NCBI RefSeq assembly: GCF_903772925.1
Contig: NZ_LR812090.1
Span: 4,231,902-4,295,901 of the forward strand
Length of the DNA: 64,000 bases
Source: Alteromonas macleodii
GTDB taxonomy: Bacteria > Pseudomonadota > Gammaproteobacteria > Enterobacterales > Alteromonadaceae
Reading direction: 5' to 3'
Shown: positions 43,135 to 52,671 of the stretch, one piece after another
Position numbering within the stretch: the first letter of the stretch is position 1
How the letters are laid out: each line of letters starts with the position of its first letter
Program-made: the position numbers and the translations under genes
The notes under the pieces: model-generated
Seen by the model: the letters and a program-made list of their open reading frames with translations, nothing else
Told to the model about the DNA's origin: nothing
The model's database searches: none

Positions 43135-43710
43135 ATGCCTAAGGCTAGTGAAATTAAAAAGAATAACACTGTAGTATTTGATGGAAAAACTTGCATCGTG
43201 CGAGACATTGAACGCTCTGTCCCCCAAGGTCGTGCTGGTGGCAGCATCTATCGCATGCGCATGTACGATGTAGTAACGGGCGCCAAATACGATGAAACCT
43301 TTAAAGACTCAGATACCCTAGATATGGCTGACTTAATTCGTCGCCCTGCTATGTTTTCGTATATTGATGGCGAAGAATATGTATTTATGGATAAGGAAGA
43401 CTACACCCCTTATCACTTGAATAAAGAGAGCATTGAGAACGAAGCTCTGTTTATTAACGAAGAAACCGATGGCATTCAAGTTGTCATTGTGAGCGAAGTA
43501 CCCGTTGCCTTGGACTTGCCAATGAGCGTGGAGCTTGAAGTAGTTGAAACCGATCCGTCTATTAAAGGCGCGTCTGCTACTTCTCGAACCAAACCAGCAA
43601 CGCTTTCAACTGGCTTAGTCGTACAAGTGCCAGAATACATCAGCACCGGCGAATGGATAAAGGTTAATACCGAAGAACGTAAGTTTCAAAGCAGAGCCGA
43701 TAAGCACTAG
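43135..43710 (+). CDS. efpL: Elongation factor P-like protein EfpL (YeiP)
   Basis: This EF-P paralogue helps ribosomes through polyproline and related stalling motifs. The 191 residues have the three-domain EF-P form, beginning [20 protein letters not shown]. The domain I loop reads [19 protein letters not shown]: the tip is an arginine (GRAGG) rather than the modified lysine of EF-P, which marks the YeiP/EfpL type. The C-terminal domain ends [19 protein letters not shown]. It is a single gene with a terminator downstream. Confidence 0.95.
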   Translation: MPKASEIKKNNTVVFDGKTCIVRDIERSVPQGRAGGSIYRMRMYDVVTGAKYDETFKDSDTLDMADLIRRPAMFSYIDGEEYVFMDKEDYTPYHLNKESIENEALFINEETDGIQVVIVSEVPVALDLPMSVELEVVETDPSIKGASATSRTKPATLSTGLVVQVPEYISTGEWIKVNTEERKFQSRADKH

Positions 43711-43757
43711 GCCGACTTAACGTATTAGCTGATGCTGCTGGTATAGCTTTAAATGAC

Positions 43758-43785
43758 AAAAAAGGGTTCAATCGAACCCTTTTTT
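43758..43785. terminator. Convergent terminator of efpL and the sugar kinase gene
   Basis: AAAAAAGGGTTC-AATC-GAACCCTTTTTT is a symmetrical hairpin with A and T tracts on either side. It works in both directions. Confidence 0.92.
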
Positions 43786-43827
43786 ATTGCCTGCTTCACA
43801 GCTTTGAAAGCGATTTTTTAACGCTTC

Positions 43828-44796
43828 CTACTTGGCGATATTTTCCTGCGTAGGCAGTGCGCTAAATGCGCCATACTGGGTTACTGTATAAGCCCCACAG
43901 CGAATAGCAAACTCAGTGGCCTCGCTAACATTTTCAAAGTTTTCGGCCCACGCATCGAACTCATCGGCGTTTTTAACTTTGGTCGAAAGGAAATACAGGA
44001 ACCCACCGATAAATGAATCACCGGCTGCAGTCGTGTCTTTCACATCCATTTTCGGCGATGCCAACGTACCGCTGAACGACTTAGTTATATAGTGAATTGG
44101 CTCGCCACCGTCGGTTACCAATACAACTTTCACACCGCTATCTAGCCACTGCTGTACTTTTGCATCGGCATTTTCTTCGCCGTACAGCTCTGCAAGCTCT
44201 TCGCGGCTTGCCTTTAACACAGAGACTTTTTTAGCCGCCTCATCAATACGCGCTGGAGCATTAGCAGTATCATCCCAAAATGCTGGGCGATAGTTAATGT
44301 CTAAGCACACCATCATGCCGTTTTCCTTTGCCTTGTTTAAAATAAACTCAGTGCCAGGAATAAGTTCAGGGCCAGAAATTGAACCCGAACAGAAGTGAAG
44401 TACCGTATTTTTGTCGCAATCAATGCTAGATAAGTCTTTTTCTGAAATGTGCTTATGCGCGGCATTATCCACGTAGAAATCGAACGAACGCTCACCGTCT
44501 TCATCTAAATTTACAAACGCCAACGCCGTATTGCCTTCTTGAGTTGTCCACACAAAGTCAGTGTTCACTTTATAGTGTTCAAGCATTTCTTTAAGGAACG
44601 CCCCAAAAGTGTCATCACCCACTTTAGATACCATTGCGCTCTCACCACCTAGTTGGGCAACTGCAACCGCCACGTTAGCAGGCGCGCCACCAGCGTAAGG
44701 CTGGAAAGGCTTCATGGCTGGTATGTTGCCATCTTTGGGCGCTGCACCTTGGCTTAACATATCAATAAGCACTTCACCTAAACACAAAATCTTCAT
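43828..44796 (-). CDS. PfkB-family carbohydrate kinase, fructokinase-like
   Basis: This ribokinase-family enzyme phosphorylates a sugar with ATP. The 322 residues begin MKILCLGEVLIDMLSQG. The sugar-binding PYAGGAPANVAVAVAQLGG lies near 35-53, and the catalytic segment DTTAAGDSFIGGF with its aspartate near 262-274. Sequence character is that of bacterial fructokinases. The ATG at 44796 has GAGG before it; the frame stays open 19 codons upstream without support. It is divergent from a ROK repressor, which probably controls it through the palindrome at 44858-44872. Confidence 0.9.
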   Translation of the reverse strand: MKILCLGEVLIDMLSQGAAPKDGNIPAMKPFQPYAGGAPANVAVAVAQLGGESAMVSKVGDDTFGAFLKEMLEHYKVNTDFVWTTQEGNTALAFVNLDEDGERSFDFYVDNAAHKHISEKDLSSIDCDKNTVLHFCSGSISGPELIPGTEFILNKAKENGMMVCLDINYRPAFWDDTANAPARIDEAAKKVSVLKASREELAELYGEENADAKVQQWLDSGVKVVLVTDGGEPIHYITKSFSGTLASPKMDVKDTTAAGDSFIGGFLYFLSTKVKNADEFDAWAENFENVSEATEFAIRCGAYTVTQYGAFSALPTQENIAK

Positions 44797-44857
44797 ACCA
44801 GCCTCATTCAAAAAATGTAAATAAAAGACATTTACTTTGCGTGAACAATACACAAAG

Positions 44858-44872
44858 TTAACGAATCGTTAA
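44858..44872. promoter_or_regulatory. Putative operator between the kinase and ROK genes
   Basis: TTAACGA-A-TCGTTAA is a perfect 15-bp odd-centred palindrome, 62 bases upstream of the kinase start and about 190 upstream of the ROK regulator. Position and symmetry suggest the binding site of the adjacent regulator; this is not demonstrated. Confidence 0.5.
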
Positions 44873-45063
44873 TTAATTGGAGCATAGTATTGTCGAACAC
44901 AACCATTAAATCAACCCAATTGATTTATATTTTTATCAAAGAATTGTAGGATGTCTAGATACTGCATTAAAAACCGTAGACATTTTTGAACAGAAGTAGG
45001 CATTCTCTATGCGGATTGGTATTGTTAAACTCACTTCACTTTTAACGGTAGATAGTAATTACT

Positions 45064-46236
45064 TTGAATATTGAATCGGCTTCTCACCTTCCTTCACAAA
45101 ACGCACCAGAGTTACTCGATAATCGCTCCGAGAATGAGCGCGCGATCTTAACCTTAATTCGACAACGCATTGCATTACCTAAAGCTGAAATTGCACAATT
45201 GACCGGGCTGTCGGCGCAGTCTGCAACGGTAATTATCAAGAAGTTGGAAACCGATGGCTTAGTTAAACGCTTAGCGCCTATTAAAGGTGGCGTCGGCCAG
45301 CCAAAAGTACCTTTCGGTTTGAATGCTAACGGGGCATTCAGTATTGGCCTCAAAGTAGGTCGCCGCGGTTTTGACATGACCTTACTCGACTTGAAAGGCA
45401 ATGTTAAAGCAACCCTTCATGAAAAATTTGACTACCCCACGGTAAGCAATTTACTCAACTTCGCAGAGCGCGCCTTCGGTGTTTTAACTAAAAATTTAGA
45501 TAAAGCGCAGCAAAACTTGGTTAGAGGGTTAGGCGTAGCCATGCCTTTTGAAATTTGGAGTTGGGCAGAGGAAGCAGGCGCGCCGAAAAAAGAGTTAGAA
45601 GAATGGAAAGAGTTCGACCCGCAAACCGCGCTTGAAAGCTTATTAAGCCTACCCGTTTTTATTAAAAATGATGCTGGGGCCGCATGTAGCGCAGAGATGT
45701 CTTTCGGTAATCCGAAGCGTTACGATAGCTTTTTGTACATTTTTGTTGGTACGTTTTTAGGCGGCGGACTGGTACTTAACAACCAGCTTATCAATGGCAA
45801 AACGGGTAATGCCGGTGCTATTGGCTCGCTACCTTTTCTTAGCCAAAATCATCAACGTCAGTTAATAACGCAATCTTCGCTTTATCTATTAGAAAGCGAG
45901 CTTGAAAAAGCAGGGGAAGACGCCAAGCATATTTATGAGTCCCCCTCTTACTGGCAGTGTAATGAATCACTTGTAGAAAACTGGGTGCACGAGACAGCCA
46001 AAGGGCTGGCGTTTGCTTCACAGTGCGCTATGAGCCTTTTGGACTTAGATGGCGTAATCATTGACGGCGCCATACCCAGCAACATAAAAGAATTACTAGT
46101 TGAAGCAACTCAGAAAGCGCTGAAAGACTTGGATATGCGAGGTATTACTCCTGCGCAAATTAGTCCCGGTCACGTGGGCGTGAAGGCCCAATCGATTGGA
46201 AGCGCAAACTTAGCACTTCAGGCTAACTATTTTTAA
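45064..46236 (+). CDS. ROK-family transcriptional regulator
   Basis: The 390-residue protein has an N-terminal winged helix (AILTLIRQRIALPKAEIAQL, with the recognition helix SAQSATVIIKKLE near 57-69). A ROK sugar-kinase-like domain follows, with VFIKNDAGAACSAEM and FVGTFLGGGLVLNNQLINGK. The zinc-binding cysteines of NagC/Mlc are not evident, nor is a complete active site, so it is probably a sugar-responsive repressor. The start is TTG with a weak ribosome-binding site. It is divergent from the kinase gene and followed 28 bases later by a homocysteine methyltransferase gene. Confidence 0.88.
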   Translation: MNIESASHLPSQNAPELLDNRSENERAILTLIRQRIALPKAEIAQLTGLSAQSATVIIKKLETDGLVKRLAPIKGGVGQPKVPFGLNANGAFSIGLKVGRRGFDMTLLDLKGNVKATLHEKFDYPTVSNLLNFAERAFGVLTKNLDKAQQNLVRGLGVAMPFEIWSWAEEAGAPKKELEEWKEFDPQTALESLLSLPVFIKNDAGAACSAEMSFGNPKRYDSFLYIFVGTFLGGGLVLNNQLINGKTGNAGAIGSLPFLSQNHQRQLITQSSLYLLESELEKAGEDAKHIYESPSYWQCNESLVENWVHETAKGLAFASQCAMSLLDLDGVIIDGAIPSNIKELLVEATQKALKDLDMRGITPAQISPGHVGVKAQSIGSANLALQANYF

Positions 46237-46263
46237 TTATTCAGATGTACATTTAAGGTTTTC

Positions 46264-47169
46264 ATGACAGTAAGTAGTAAAGTGATTCATATTCTAGACG
46301 GTGGTATGGGTCGTGAACTTGAAAAGATCGGCGCGCCTTTTAAACAGCCGGAATGGTCAGCACTAGCATTAATGCAGACCCCGGAACTAGTGCGTGAGGT
46401 TCATACCCACTTTCTAAACGCTGGTGCCACCGTCATTACTACAAATGCCTATGCCATCGTTCCATTTCATATTGGTGAGCCCGCGTTTAAGGAACAAGCC
46501 TTTTCGCTGGCAGAGTCAGCAGCTAAGCTAGCAAGGGAAGCCGTCACTTTGCAGCAGAATAAAAGCGATAAGCTGTCGGTCGCAGGCTGTGTGCCACCTG
46601 CTTTTGGTTCGTACCGCCCAGACCTATTCGATGCAAAACGCGTGGCAGAGATTTTAACGCCGCTGATTAAAGCGCAAGCCCCTTTTGTGGATGTTTGGCT
46701 TATTGAAACGGCTTGCTCCATCGAAGAAGCGGAAGCTGTAGTTTCGCTAATAAAAACACTCTCTTCCCATCCCATCTGGCTGTCGTTTTCTTTGCAAAAT
46801 AGAGCGTCTTCTAACGAACCTGTGCCCCTTCGTTCAGGCGAGCCCCTCGAAAAAATCGCGCCTTTGCTGAAGCGTGTTGAAAGCGTGCTATTTAATTGTT
46901 CACAGCCAGAAGAAATGGAAACTGCACTGGCAATTACGCGAGAGTTGAATGAAAACATTGCTACAGGTGCATACGCCAATAGCTTTTCAGAAAGAAAGCG
47001 TCAGCATGAAGCTAACGCTCTTTTGTCAGAACTGCGCAACGATATAACTCCACAGCGCTATGCGGATTACGCTCAATCATGGCTAGCAGCGGATGCCAGT
47101 ATTATCGGTGGCTGTTGCGGCATAGGCCCTGAACATATCAAAGCCATAAGTGATAGCGTAAAATCTTAA
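46264..47169 (+). CDS. Homocysteine S-methyltransferase family protein
   Basis: This is a zinc-dependent methyltransferase of the MmuM/BHMT type that would make methionine from homocysteine with a donor such as S-methylmethionine. The 301 residues start with LDGGMGRELEKIGAPF. Zinc cysteines lie in VLFNCSQPE (near 219) and the IIGGCCGIGPEHI pair (near 280). The substrate pocket may differ from MmuM. It follows the ROK gene closely, so co-transcription is possible, although the functions look unrelated. Confidence 0.88.
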   Translation: MTVSSKVIHILDGGMGRELEKIGAPFKQPEWSALALMQTPELVREVHTHFLNAGATVITTNAYAIVPFHIGEPAFKEQAFSLAESAAKLAREAVTLQQNKSDKLSVAGCVPPAFGSYRPDLFDAKRVAEILTPLIKAQAPFVDVWLIETACSIEEAEAVVSLIKTLSSHPIWLSFSLQNRASSNEPVPLRSGEPLEKIAPLLKRVESVLFNCSQPEEMETALAITRELNENIATGAYANSFSERKRQHEANALLSELRNDITPQRYADYAQSWLAADASIIGGCCGIGPEHIKAISDSVKS

Positions 47170-47201
47170 AACTGAAATCACGCTAGCGCAGATCAGCGGC
47201 G

Positions 47202-47963
47202 TCAGTGCGCAAAATCCTGTGTTTCGAAGTACACTAGCCCAGACGTGCCGCAGTGGGAAAAAATCTCTTTAATTTGAGTCTCACTCGGCATACTTTCGAC
47301 CGGCTTGTTTTCTAAGGTTGTCTGACAATCGTCGACGATAAACAATGCATCAAACGATGGGCGTTCGCCAATGAGATGAATGTATAAATACTTGTCGCCG
47401 AGCCTGATACGCGTCCACTTTTCATCTAGGTTATCTTTAACGCTATCGTCGTCAGAACGTGATGGTTTGTATTGTTTTACCAAGCGACGTTTAAATAATC
47501 GCTTTTCAAATGTCAGTTCCGATTTACCCAACCACTTAGTGCCACCCCGCTCAAAATGACCTTTATAAAACTGAACTGGAATAGAAAATTTTTCACCATC
47601 AACAAGTTTATTTAAATCGAAGTTTTCCGGTAACAGCGTCACCATGTTACCGTGAGACGTTGAGCCTGCTTGTAGATACGCAATTAGCGTAGCTTTATGC
47701 TGACTTACTACTGTATAGATAAGTTGGTAATCGTGTGGCGAGTAATAAAGGGGTAAGTGACTCGCATAGAGTTCAGCGCCATCTGTAAATAACACCATAC
47801 CGTGAGAACCAACTCTTGTGTGATATTTATGATCAGCGTGTATTGAAGTACTAGCGTTAGGTGCTTTACTCATGCCATTTGCACTTAGTTCTTCTGTGGT
47901 TGTCGCTGCCGCCCCCGTGCACAACATATATAAACACAAGACAGTAAAATAAAAACGCTTCAT
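47202..47963 (-). CDS. Secreted protein of unknown function
   Basis: I do not recognise a family. From the ATG at 47963 (preceded by GAAAG) the 253-residue product starts with a signal peptide (MKRFYFTVLCLYMLCTGAAA) with cleavage about residue 20-23. The mature part is mixed alpha/beta with repeated charged segments (KRRLVKQYKPSRSDDDSVKD). It has two late cysteines (near DDCQTTL and SHCGTSG) that could form a disulfide in the periplasm. No membrane helix follows the signal. It is convergent with the methyltransferase gene and divergent from the LysR gene. The frame is open 16 codons further upstream. Confidence 0.7.
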   Translation of the reverse strand: MKRFYFTVLCLYMLCTGAAATTTEELSANGMSKAPNASTSIHADHKYHTRVGSHGMVLFTDGAELYASHLPLYYSPHDYQLIYTVVSQHKATLIAYLQAGSTSHGNMVTLLPENFDLNKLVDGEKFSIPVQFYKGHFERGGTKWLGKSELTFEKRLFKRRLVKQYKPSRSDDDSVKDNLDEKWTRIRLGDKYLYIHLIGERPSFDALFIVDDCQTTLENKPVESMPSETQIKEIFSHCGTSGLVYFETQDFAH

Positions 47964-48082
47964 AAATCTTTCACGCTTAATAACAATTTTATTATGACGA
48001 TCCTGGCACAATAACCACTTACAATTAAGCTACAATAAATAAGCAATCAATTCCCAACTGGAAACAATAAAGCGGCAAAGCT

Positions 48083-48982
48083 ATGGATATTGAAGACTTA
48101 AGAAAGTTCATTGTTGTTGCGCAACATGAGAATTTGAATAAAGCATCTATGCATTTATCAGTCACCACAGGCGCATTGTCTAAAGTGGTGAAAAGGATAG
48201 AACAAAAGTTAGAAAGCCAATTGTTTGACCGAGTAGGTAAGCATATTCGACTCAACCAACGGGGAAACAAATTCCTTCTTTATGCCACTCATCTTGTGCA
48301 CGAAGCCGATCAGGCGCTCAGTGAGTTTAGGGGGAATACCGCTTTATACAACATTACGGTGTCTGGCCCATCGATCTTGCTTCAATATTACATGCCAACT
48401 TTGCTTGCTAAACCTTACTCTGTACAAGATCGCTTTCACGTTAATATCAATGCTTGCTGGGAAGGGAAAGCGCTGGAAAGCGTTTCTAGAGGGGGAAGCG
48501 ACGTGGCTATTGCCACCTCTTTTGCAATGGAAGAACAAGAGCAAGACCCGTCATTACATCGCATATCATTAGGGTCGTCTACCTATGTGGTTGTAGCCGC
48601 AAAAAATCACCCTGCGGTATCTGAAGAAAAAAACGGTACATTAACAAGTCAAAGTTTGTACGCTTATGCTTTTGCTTGCCCTGATGTCTCACCTTTTTGT
48701 GGAATAAAGCGGGGTATAGGTTCTGATGGGTGGCGAGACGACAAAGTCCCCCGTTCTATACACTATAGATGTAATGATTTTGGCACCCTGCTGTCTGTTG
48801 TCAGGCAAGGGCTGGCTTTGGCCTACGTACCTGACTTCATAGCGAAAAGCCATGATCTTACTTGCGTGTCCGTATCAGATTATGACTTTTGCCATGAAGA
48901 GCATTTTGAGTTGATTTACAAACCGAGTATGGCATCAGGATGGCTCAATAGGTTTGTCGATTCAGTTAAAAACGCTATTTAG
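48083..48982 (+). CDS. LysR-family transcriptional regulator
   Basis: The 299-residue protein begins with the winged helix [20 protein letters not shown], with recognition segment [21 protein letters not shown] and [13 protein letters not shown] periplasmic-binding-like effector domain follows. LysR regulators usually control an adjacent divergent gene; here that is the secreted protein of unknown function at 47202-47963. Its 3' end overlaps the 3' end of the glutathione S-transferase gene by eight bases. Confidence 0.9.
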   Translation: MDIEDLRKFIVVAQHENLNKASMHLSVTTGALSKVVKRIEQKLESQLFDRVGKHIRLNQRGNKFLLYATHLVHEADQALSEFRGNTALYNITVSGPSILLQYYMPTLLAKPYSVQDRFHVNINACWEGKALESVSRGGSDVAIATSFAMEEQEQDPSLHRISLGSSTYVVVAAKNHPAVSEEKNGTLTSQSLYAYAFACPDVSPFCGIKRGIGSDGWRDDKVPRSIHYRCNDFGTLLSVVRQGLALAYVPDFIAKSHDLTCVSVSDYDFCHEEHFELIYKPSMASGWLNRFVDSVKNAI

Positions 48983-49634
48983 TAACTACGTTTTTCGCTC
49001 CTTTTAGAAGTGCCTCTTTATCAATTTTATTGGGCACTTCAACGCCGCGCCGTGCAGCCGGCCTCGCCTCGATACTGTTCTTCCAACGTATTAGGTTGTC
49101 CAAGCCTTCAATGCTAACGCCAGACCATTCGTAGGTACGCACCCAACACCAGTTCGCCATATCGGCAATACTATAGTCGTCTACCAGATATTCGCGATTT
49201 TCTAACCTGCCATCCAGTACAGTGAATAAACGTCGCACTTCGTTTTGGTAACGCGCTATTGCTACGGGGATTTTTTCTTCTAGATAACGATGGAACACGT
49301 TGGCTTGGCCCATCATAGGTCCAATGCCCCCCATCTGAAACATCACCCATTGCATCACCTGGCTTTTACGTTTGGCGTCACTGGGTAAAAACATTCCCGT
49401 CTTTTCAGCCAGATAAACCATGATGGCGCCAGACTCAAAAACCACGTGACCGTCGGCCTCTCTATCAATAATAACCGGTATGCGTCCATTGGGGTTCATC
49501 GCCAAAAACTCTGGGGTTTTCTGCTCGCCCTTCATTAAATTTACGGCATGGGCGGTATATTCAAGCCCCATTTCTTCAAGCGCCACCGAGGCTTTCCAGC
49601 CATTCGGCGTAGCGGCAGTGTATAAATCTATCAT
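48975..49634 (-). CDS. Glutathione S-transferase family protein, YfcG/YghU-like
   Basis: This is a 219-residue cytosolic GST. The N-terminal thioredoxin-like domain has [20 protein letters not shown] and the conserved cis-proline/glutathione segment NPNGRIPVI, then [12 protein letters not shown]. The helical C-terminal domain includes [18 protein letters not shown]. The TPNGWK start and WVRTYEW segment are typical of the Nu-class YfcG/YghU group, which has disulfide-bond oxidoreductase activity. It follows a second GST gene with overlapping stop and start codons. Confidence 0.9.
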   Translation of the reverse strand: MIDLYTAATPNGWKASVALEEMGLEYTAHAVNLMKGEQKTPEFLAMNPNGRIPVIIDREADGHVVFESGAIMVYLAEKTGMFLPSDAKRKSQVMQWVMFQMGGIGPMMGQANVFHRYLEEKIPVAIARYQNEVRRLFTVLDGRLENREYLVDDYSIADMANWCWVRTYEWSGVSIEGLDNLIRWKNSIEARPAARRGVEVPNKIDKEALLKGAKNVVTK

Positions 49635-50242
49635 TAGGCTTTTGCACTCGCTCTGTTACTCACTGACTCATACCAGCGCGCTAAATTAACGTGGTCGTCA
49701 GTCATTCGTATTTTCACCACTCGGGCGAAATCCATGGCGCATAGCGCGGTTATGTCTGCGATAGAGAAAGTATCCCCTGCGATGTATTCTTTTACACCAA
49801 GTCGACGCTCTAAAATATTGAGATATTTAGACGCGTTGATACCCGCTTCTTTGCCATATTCAGGTACCGGTGTCATACGGTCTTTAAAGTAACCTGTGGT
49901 GTGTTGAAAGCACATGCCAATTTGCATCATGAAGGCCAATTCTACCTGGCGCTGCCACATGGAGATTGTGGCTTTTTCAACGGGCGTTGTTCCCATTAAC
50001 GGCGGGTCTGGTTGCAATGCTTCAAAGTAAGTACAGATGGCATCCGTTTCGGCAATACATGTACCGTCATCAAGCTCTAAAATGGGTATTTTACCTAGCG
50101 GGTTCTTAGCGCGCATTTCTGCACTTAAGTTTTCGCCTTTTTGAATGTCGACCTGAACGTAATCAACATCAATGCCTTTTTCTGCTAAAAACATACGTAC
50201 TCGACGCGGGTTGGGTGCCGTTTTCGTTTCGTAGATTTTCAT
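49634..50242 (-). CDS. Glutathione S-transferase family protein
   Basis: The 202-residue GST starts [20 protein letters not shown], with [20 protein letters not shown] for glutathione binding and [20 protein letters not shown] in the helical domain. A GTG four codons upstream, with AAGG closer to it, is an alternative start. It is of a different subgroup from the downstream GST and overlaps its start, so the two form a small operon. Substrates are unknown; detoxification of electrophiles is the family role. Confidence 0.9.
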   Translation of the reverse strand: MKIYETKTAPNPRRVRMFLAEKGIDVDYVQVDIQKGENLSAEMRAKNPLGKIPILELDDGTCIAETDAICTYFEALQPDPPLMGTTPVEKATISMWQRQVELAFMMQIGMCFQHTTGYFKDRMTPVPEYGKEAGINASKYLNILERRLGVKEYIAGDTFSIADITALCAMDFARVVKIRMTDDHVNLARWYESVSNRASAKA

Positions 50243-50439
50243 AATGATTGCCACAAACCTTATGACAGAATGTTAAATATAGGGTTGGTTCTAGATTAGT
50301 AACTGCACAATCCGCTTTCAAATCACTCTGCCTATGTATAGAACTATTCAGTACTTTTATGGTTATACCTCTGCATTACCATTTGCAGGGGAAAAGGCTA
50401 ACGCCTCGTCTATGACGACTTTATTGCGCTCCTGACAAA

Positions 50440-51438
50440 TTACGACCCTGTAATAACGTTTAGACGCTTTATTTCATTGTCGGTGAAATGTGCAGACCGG
50501 TATTCCCGTAGCGCGCTTTCTAACTCGCTAACCGCAATTGACTGCTTCGATAAGTTGTCGCGATATTTTTGATAGTTAGCAATTTTGCTTTCCCAGCTAG
50601 CCTGTTTTTCCCAGGTTTTCGCGAAGCGCTCTGCCACTGTACTACCAAACTCGGCCGCCACAGCGTTGTAGCGATCGTTAATATCGCTATAACTGCGTTT
50701 TATCTCTTTGATGCGATGCATATTAAGCGTTGGCTGAAAGGCTTCCCGTTCGGCTTCATTCCCCGCTTTGATAGAAGCGACAATTAACGCTTTTCTTTCC
50801 TCTTTGGGTAGCGAGTTTTCTTGTGCGACACGCAAGCGCTCCAGTGCGGCCTCGTCCACCTGCGCTTCTTGGCTAAATAAATAATGGTATTCGGTGTCGT
50901 TGAAGTAGGTGCGTCTTATCTCCTCGCGCTCATCAAGTTTGTAAGACACATCCTGTAAACTATGAGTAGCCAAGTCGACCTCCGTCTCGATGGAAGAAAG
51001 CGCCACTTTATAATCTACATAACGGGTAAATAAGTCAGACGCTACCGCTTGGGTAGTTGGTGTAAACACGGTGCTAACGTAAGTGGTATAGGCAAACTTA
51101 ACGGTTTGCGGATCTTTTGTTGTACGCGTAAATATAAAGCGGTCAAAAGCGTCTTTGGTTGAATAGTTAAGCTCAAAGGGAGTAAGGCTTTTATTTGCGC
51201 TTGCTGCTTCGCTTTTTAGAGAGGGGCGCGCATCTGCCTCTTTATGCGTTATTCCCTTCTCGCCCAGCTTTTCACTGGTTTCTTTTTGCCTGCTAACTTC
51301 CACGCGTTCGGTGGAAGACTCTGCACCATTTTTTTGAGTGTCAGGTGCAAATTGGAAATAAACAATACCGCCCAATACTAACAGAGCAACTAGCCCTGTA
51401 AGTATTGGGTACGCATGGCGTACTTTACCTTCTGTCAC
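50440..51438 (-). CDS. Lipase-specific foldase (lipase chaperone)
   Basis: The 332-residue protein has an N-terminal membrane anchor (AYPILTGLVALLVLGGIVYF, about 9-28), a variable linker rich in Glu/Lys, and the helical foldase domain to the C-terminus. Lif proteins are inner-membrane steric chaperones that fold secreted lipases in the periplasm. The conserved family motif RxxFDY(F/C)LSA is replaced by KDAFDRFIFTRT near 97-108, so this is a divergent member. The assignment rests on this, on the architecture, and on its place directly after the lipase, sharing a TAGTG stop/start. Confidence 0.8.
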   Translation of the reverse strand: MTEGKVRHAYPILTGLVALLVLGGIVYFQFAPDTQKNGAESSTERVEVSRQKETSEKLGEKGITHKEADARPSLKSEAASANKSLTPFELNYSTKDAFDRFIFTRTTKDPQTVKFAYTTYVSTVFTPTTQAVASDLFTRYVDYKVALSSIETEVDLATHSLQDVSYKLDEREEIRRTYFNDTEYHYLFSQEAQVDEAALERLRVAQENSLPKEERKALIVASIKAGNEAEREAFQPTLNMHRIKEIKRSYSDINDRYNAVAAEFGSTVAERFAKTWEKQASWESKIANYQKYRDNLSKQSIAVSELESALREYRSAHFTDNEIKRLNVITGS

Positions 51439-52412
51439 TACAAACCCAATCTCTTAAGACGATTAGCCTGACGTACAAACACGTCTACCGGGTCGGTTTC
51501 AAACCAATGGGTTATACCAAAACTCTGGTTTACCTCGTCCATGTGGTTCATTTTATAATTGTCTTTCAGCACTTTACCTAAGTGGGAACTACAGGTTGAT
51601 ACTAGACCGTCGTTTGGCTCTTTAAACGCAGTGCCAGTAATAGCTAGGAAAGGGTCGACAATGTCTAAAGCATTGGTATAAGTTCTTCCGCCGCTCCATG
51701 AGAAATAATACACGCCATTTTCAGCCAACATCTTACCGTCGTTGCGACAGTAGGCGGTAGGCATGCCTTCAGGGTATTTTTGATTGAACGCTACTGAGCC
51801 TGCAGTTGACAGAGAATCAAGTGCTGCGATTGAGTCGGTGGGCTTGTCACGTGGATCTGACCCAGACGCAATTTCAATAATGTTGGCAAATGCATTAACA
51901 ACGACGCCAGCGGCGCCTTCTCCCACTGAGCCCTCAGCGAAAGCATCCCGTAATTCATCTGCGACTTTACTGCCCCAATTAACACCGGCGACAGAGCTTA
52001 CCGAAGCAACTTTTTCTGGCGCCACGCTTGCGGCGTAACGTGCCGTTGGGCCGCCGTGGCTATGCCCAATAAGATTCACTTTGTCTGCGCCTGATAGGGC
52101 GAGTACTTCGTCGATATACTCAAGCAACTGCTCGCCGCGGACTTCTGTGGAATTTGCTGGTGAAACTTCAGCAATGTATACCACAGCGCCGTTGCGGCTG
52201 AGTTTATGCGGAACTTTATAAAAGTAATCTACAAAGAGTATGTCTTCAAAGCCGAACAGGCCGTGGACCAATACTATGGGGTTTTCAGTTTTTGCGTATG
52301 TTCCTGCGAAGGCTTGTCCTGCCCCTCCAATTAGTGAACTGACAGCGCTTGTTATGGCAAGCAAAGTAACAATGAGAGCATTCCTTGCTCTATTATTTTT
52401 GGATATTCTCAT
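51438..52412 (-). CDS. Secreted triacylglycerol lipase (family I)
   Basis: The 324-residue alpha/beta hydrolase has a long signal peptide ending GGAGQAFAG (about residue 37). The oxyanion segment is IVLVHGLFGFEDI and the nucleophile elbow is NLIGHSHGGPTARY with Ser near 118. The late catalytic Asp/His region is DGLVSTCSSHLGK with HMDEVNQSFG. This is the Pseudomonas-type lipase that needs a foldase, encoded directly after it. The two should be secreted by the type II pathway after periplasmic folding. The mRNA leader contains a long inverted repeat. Confidence 0.93.
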   Translation of the reverse strand: MRISKNNRARNALIVTLLAITSAVSSLIGGAGQAFAGTYAKTENPIVLVHGLFGFEDILFVDYFYKVPHKLSRNGAVVYIAEVSPANSTEVRGEQLLEYIDEVLALSGADKVNLIGHSHGGPTARYAASVAPEKVASVSSVAGVNWGSKVADELRDAFAEGSVGEGAAGVVVNAFANIIEIASGSDPRDKPTDSIAALDSLSTAGSVAFNQKYPEGMPTAYCRNDGKMLAENGVYYFSWSGGRTYTNALDIVDPFLAITGTAFKEPNDGLVSTCSSHLGKVLKDNYKMNHMDEVNQSFGITHWFETDPVDVFVRQANRLKRLGL

Positions 52413-52425
52413 CGTGTGTGTGCCT

Positions 52426-52480
52426 CATAATTATAACGTTGTGGTCTGTGGTCTGTGGTCAGACCTTTGTTATAATTATG
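52426..52480 (-). promoter_or_regulatory. Inverted repeat in the lipase leader
   Basis: CATAATTATAAC (52426-52437) and GTTATAATTATG (52469-52480) are a perfect 12-bp pair. The 31-base spacer holds three tandem copies of GTGGTC(T/A) and an inner GGTCTG/CAGACC pair. The element ends 13 bases before the lipase start codon, close to the probable ribosome-binding site (TGAGGC). It may be an operator or an mRNA hairpin controlling translation. Confidence 0.55.
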
Positions 52481-52671
52481 TAAACATAATGTAAAGATCA
52501 ACCTTTATGTTGAAATTTTAATAAGGAGGATAAACATCAAATTGTGATATTTATCGTCAGCTAACTATCAATAACTATTAAATTCAGCAGGATAGTAATC
52601 ACGCGAGAGTATACTCGCCCATACCATTTTCACTCGAAATAAAAACCATAAACACAATTAATAAACCGTCA

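Noticed and set aside
45009..45074. 21-codon leader frame overlapping the ROK start
   Set aside because: It has no clear ribosome-binding site and no regulatory codon pattern; chance is the simpler explanation.
47170..47201. Terminator between the homocysteine methyltransferase and the secreted protein genes
   Set aside because: The gap is about 30 bases and no stable stem with a T-run is visible.
52441..52461. Short CRISPR-like tandem repeat
   Set aside because: The units are seven bases, with no spacers and no cas genes; a simple tandem repeat within a dyad.
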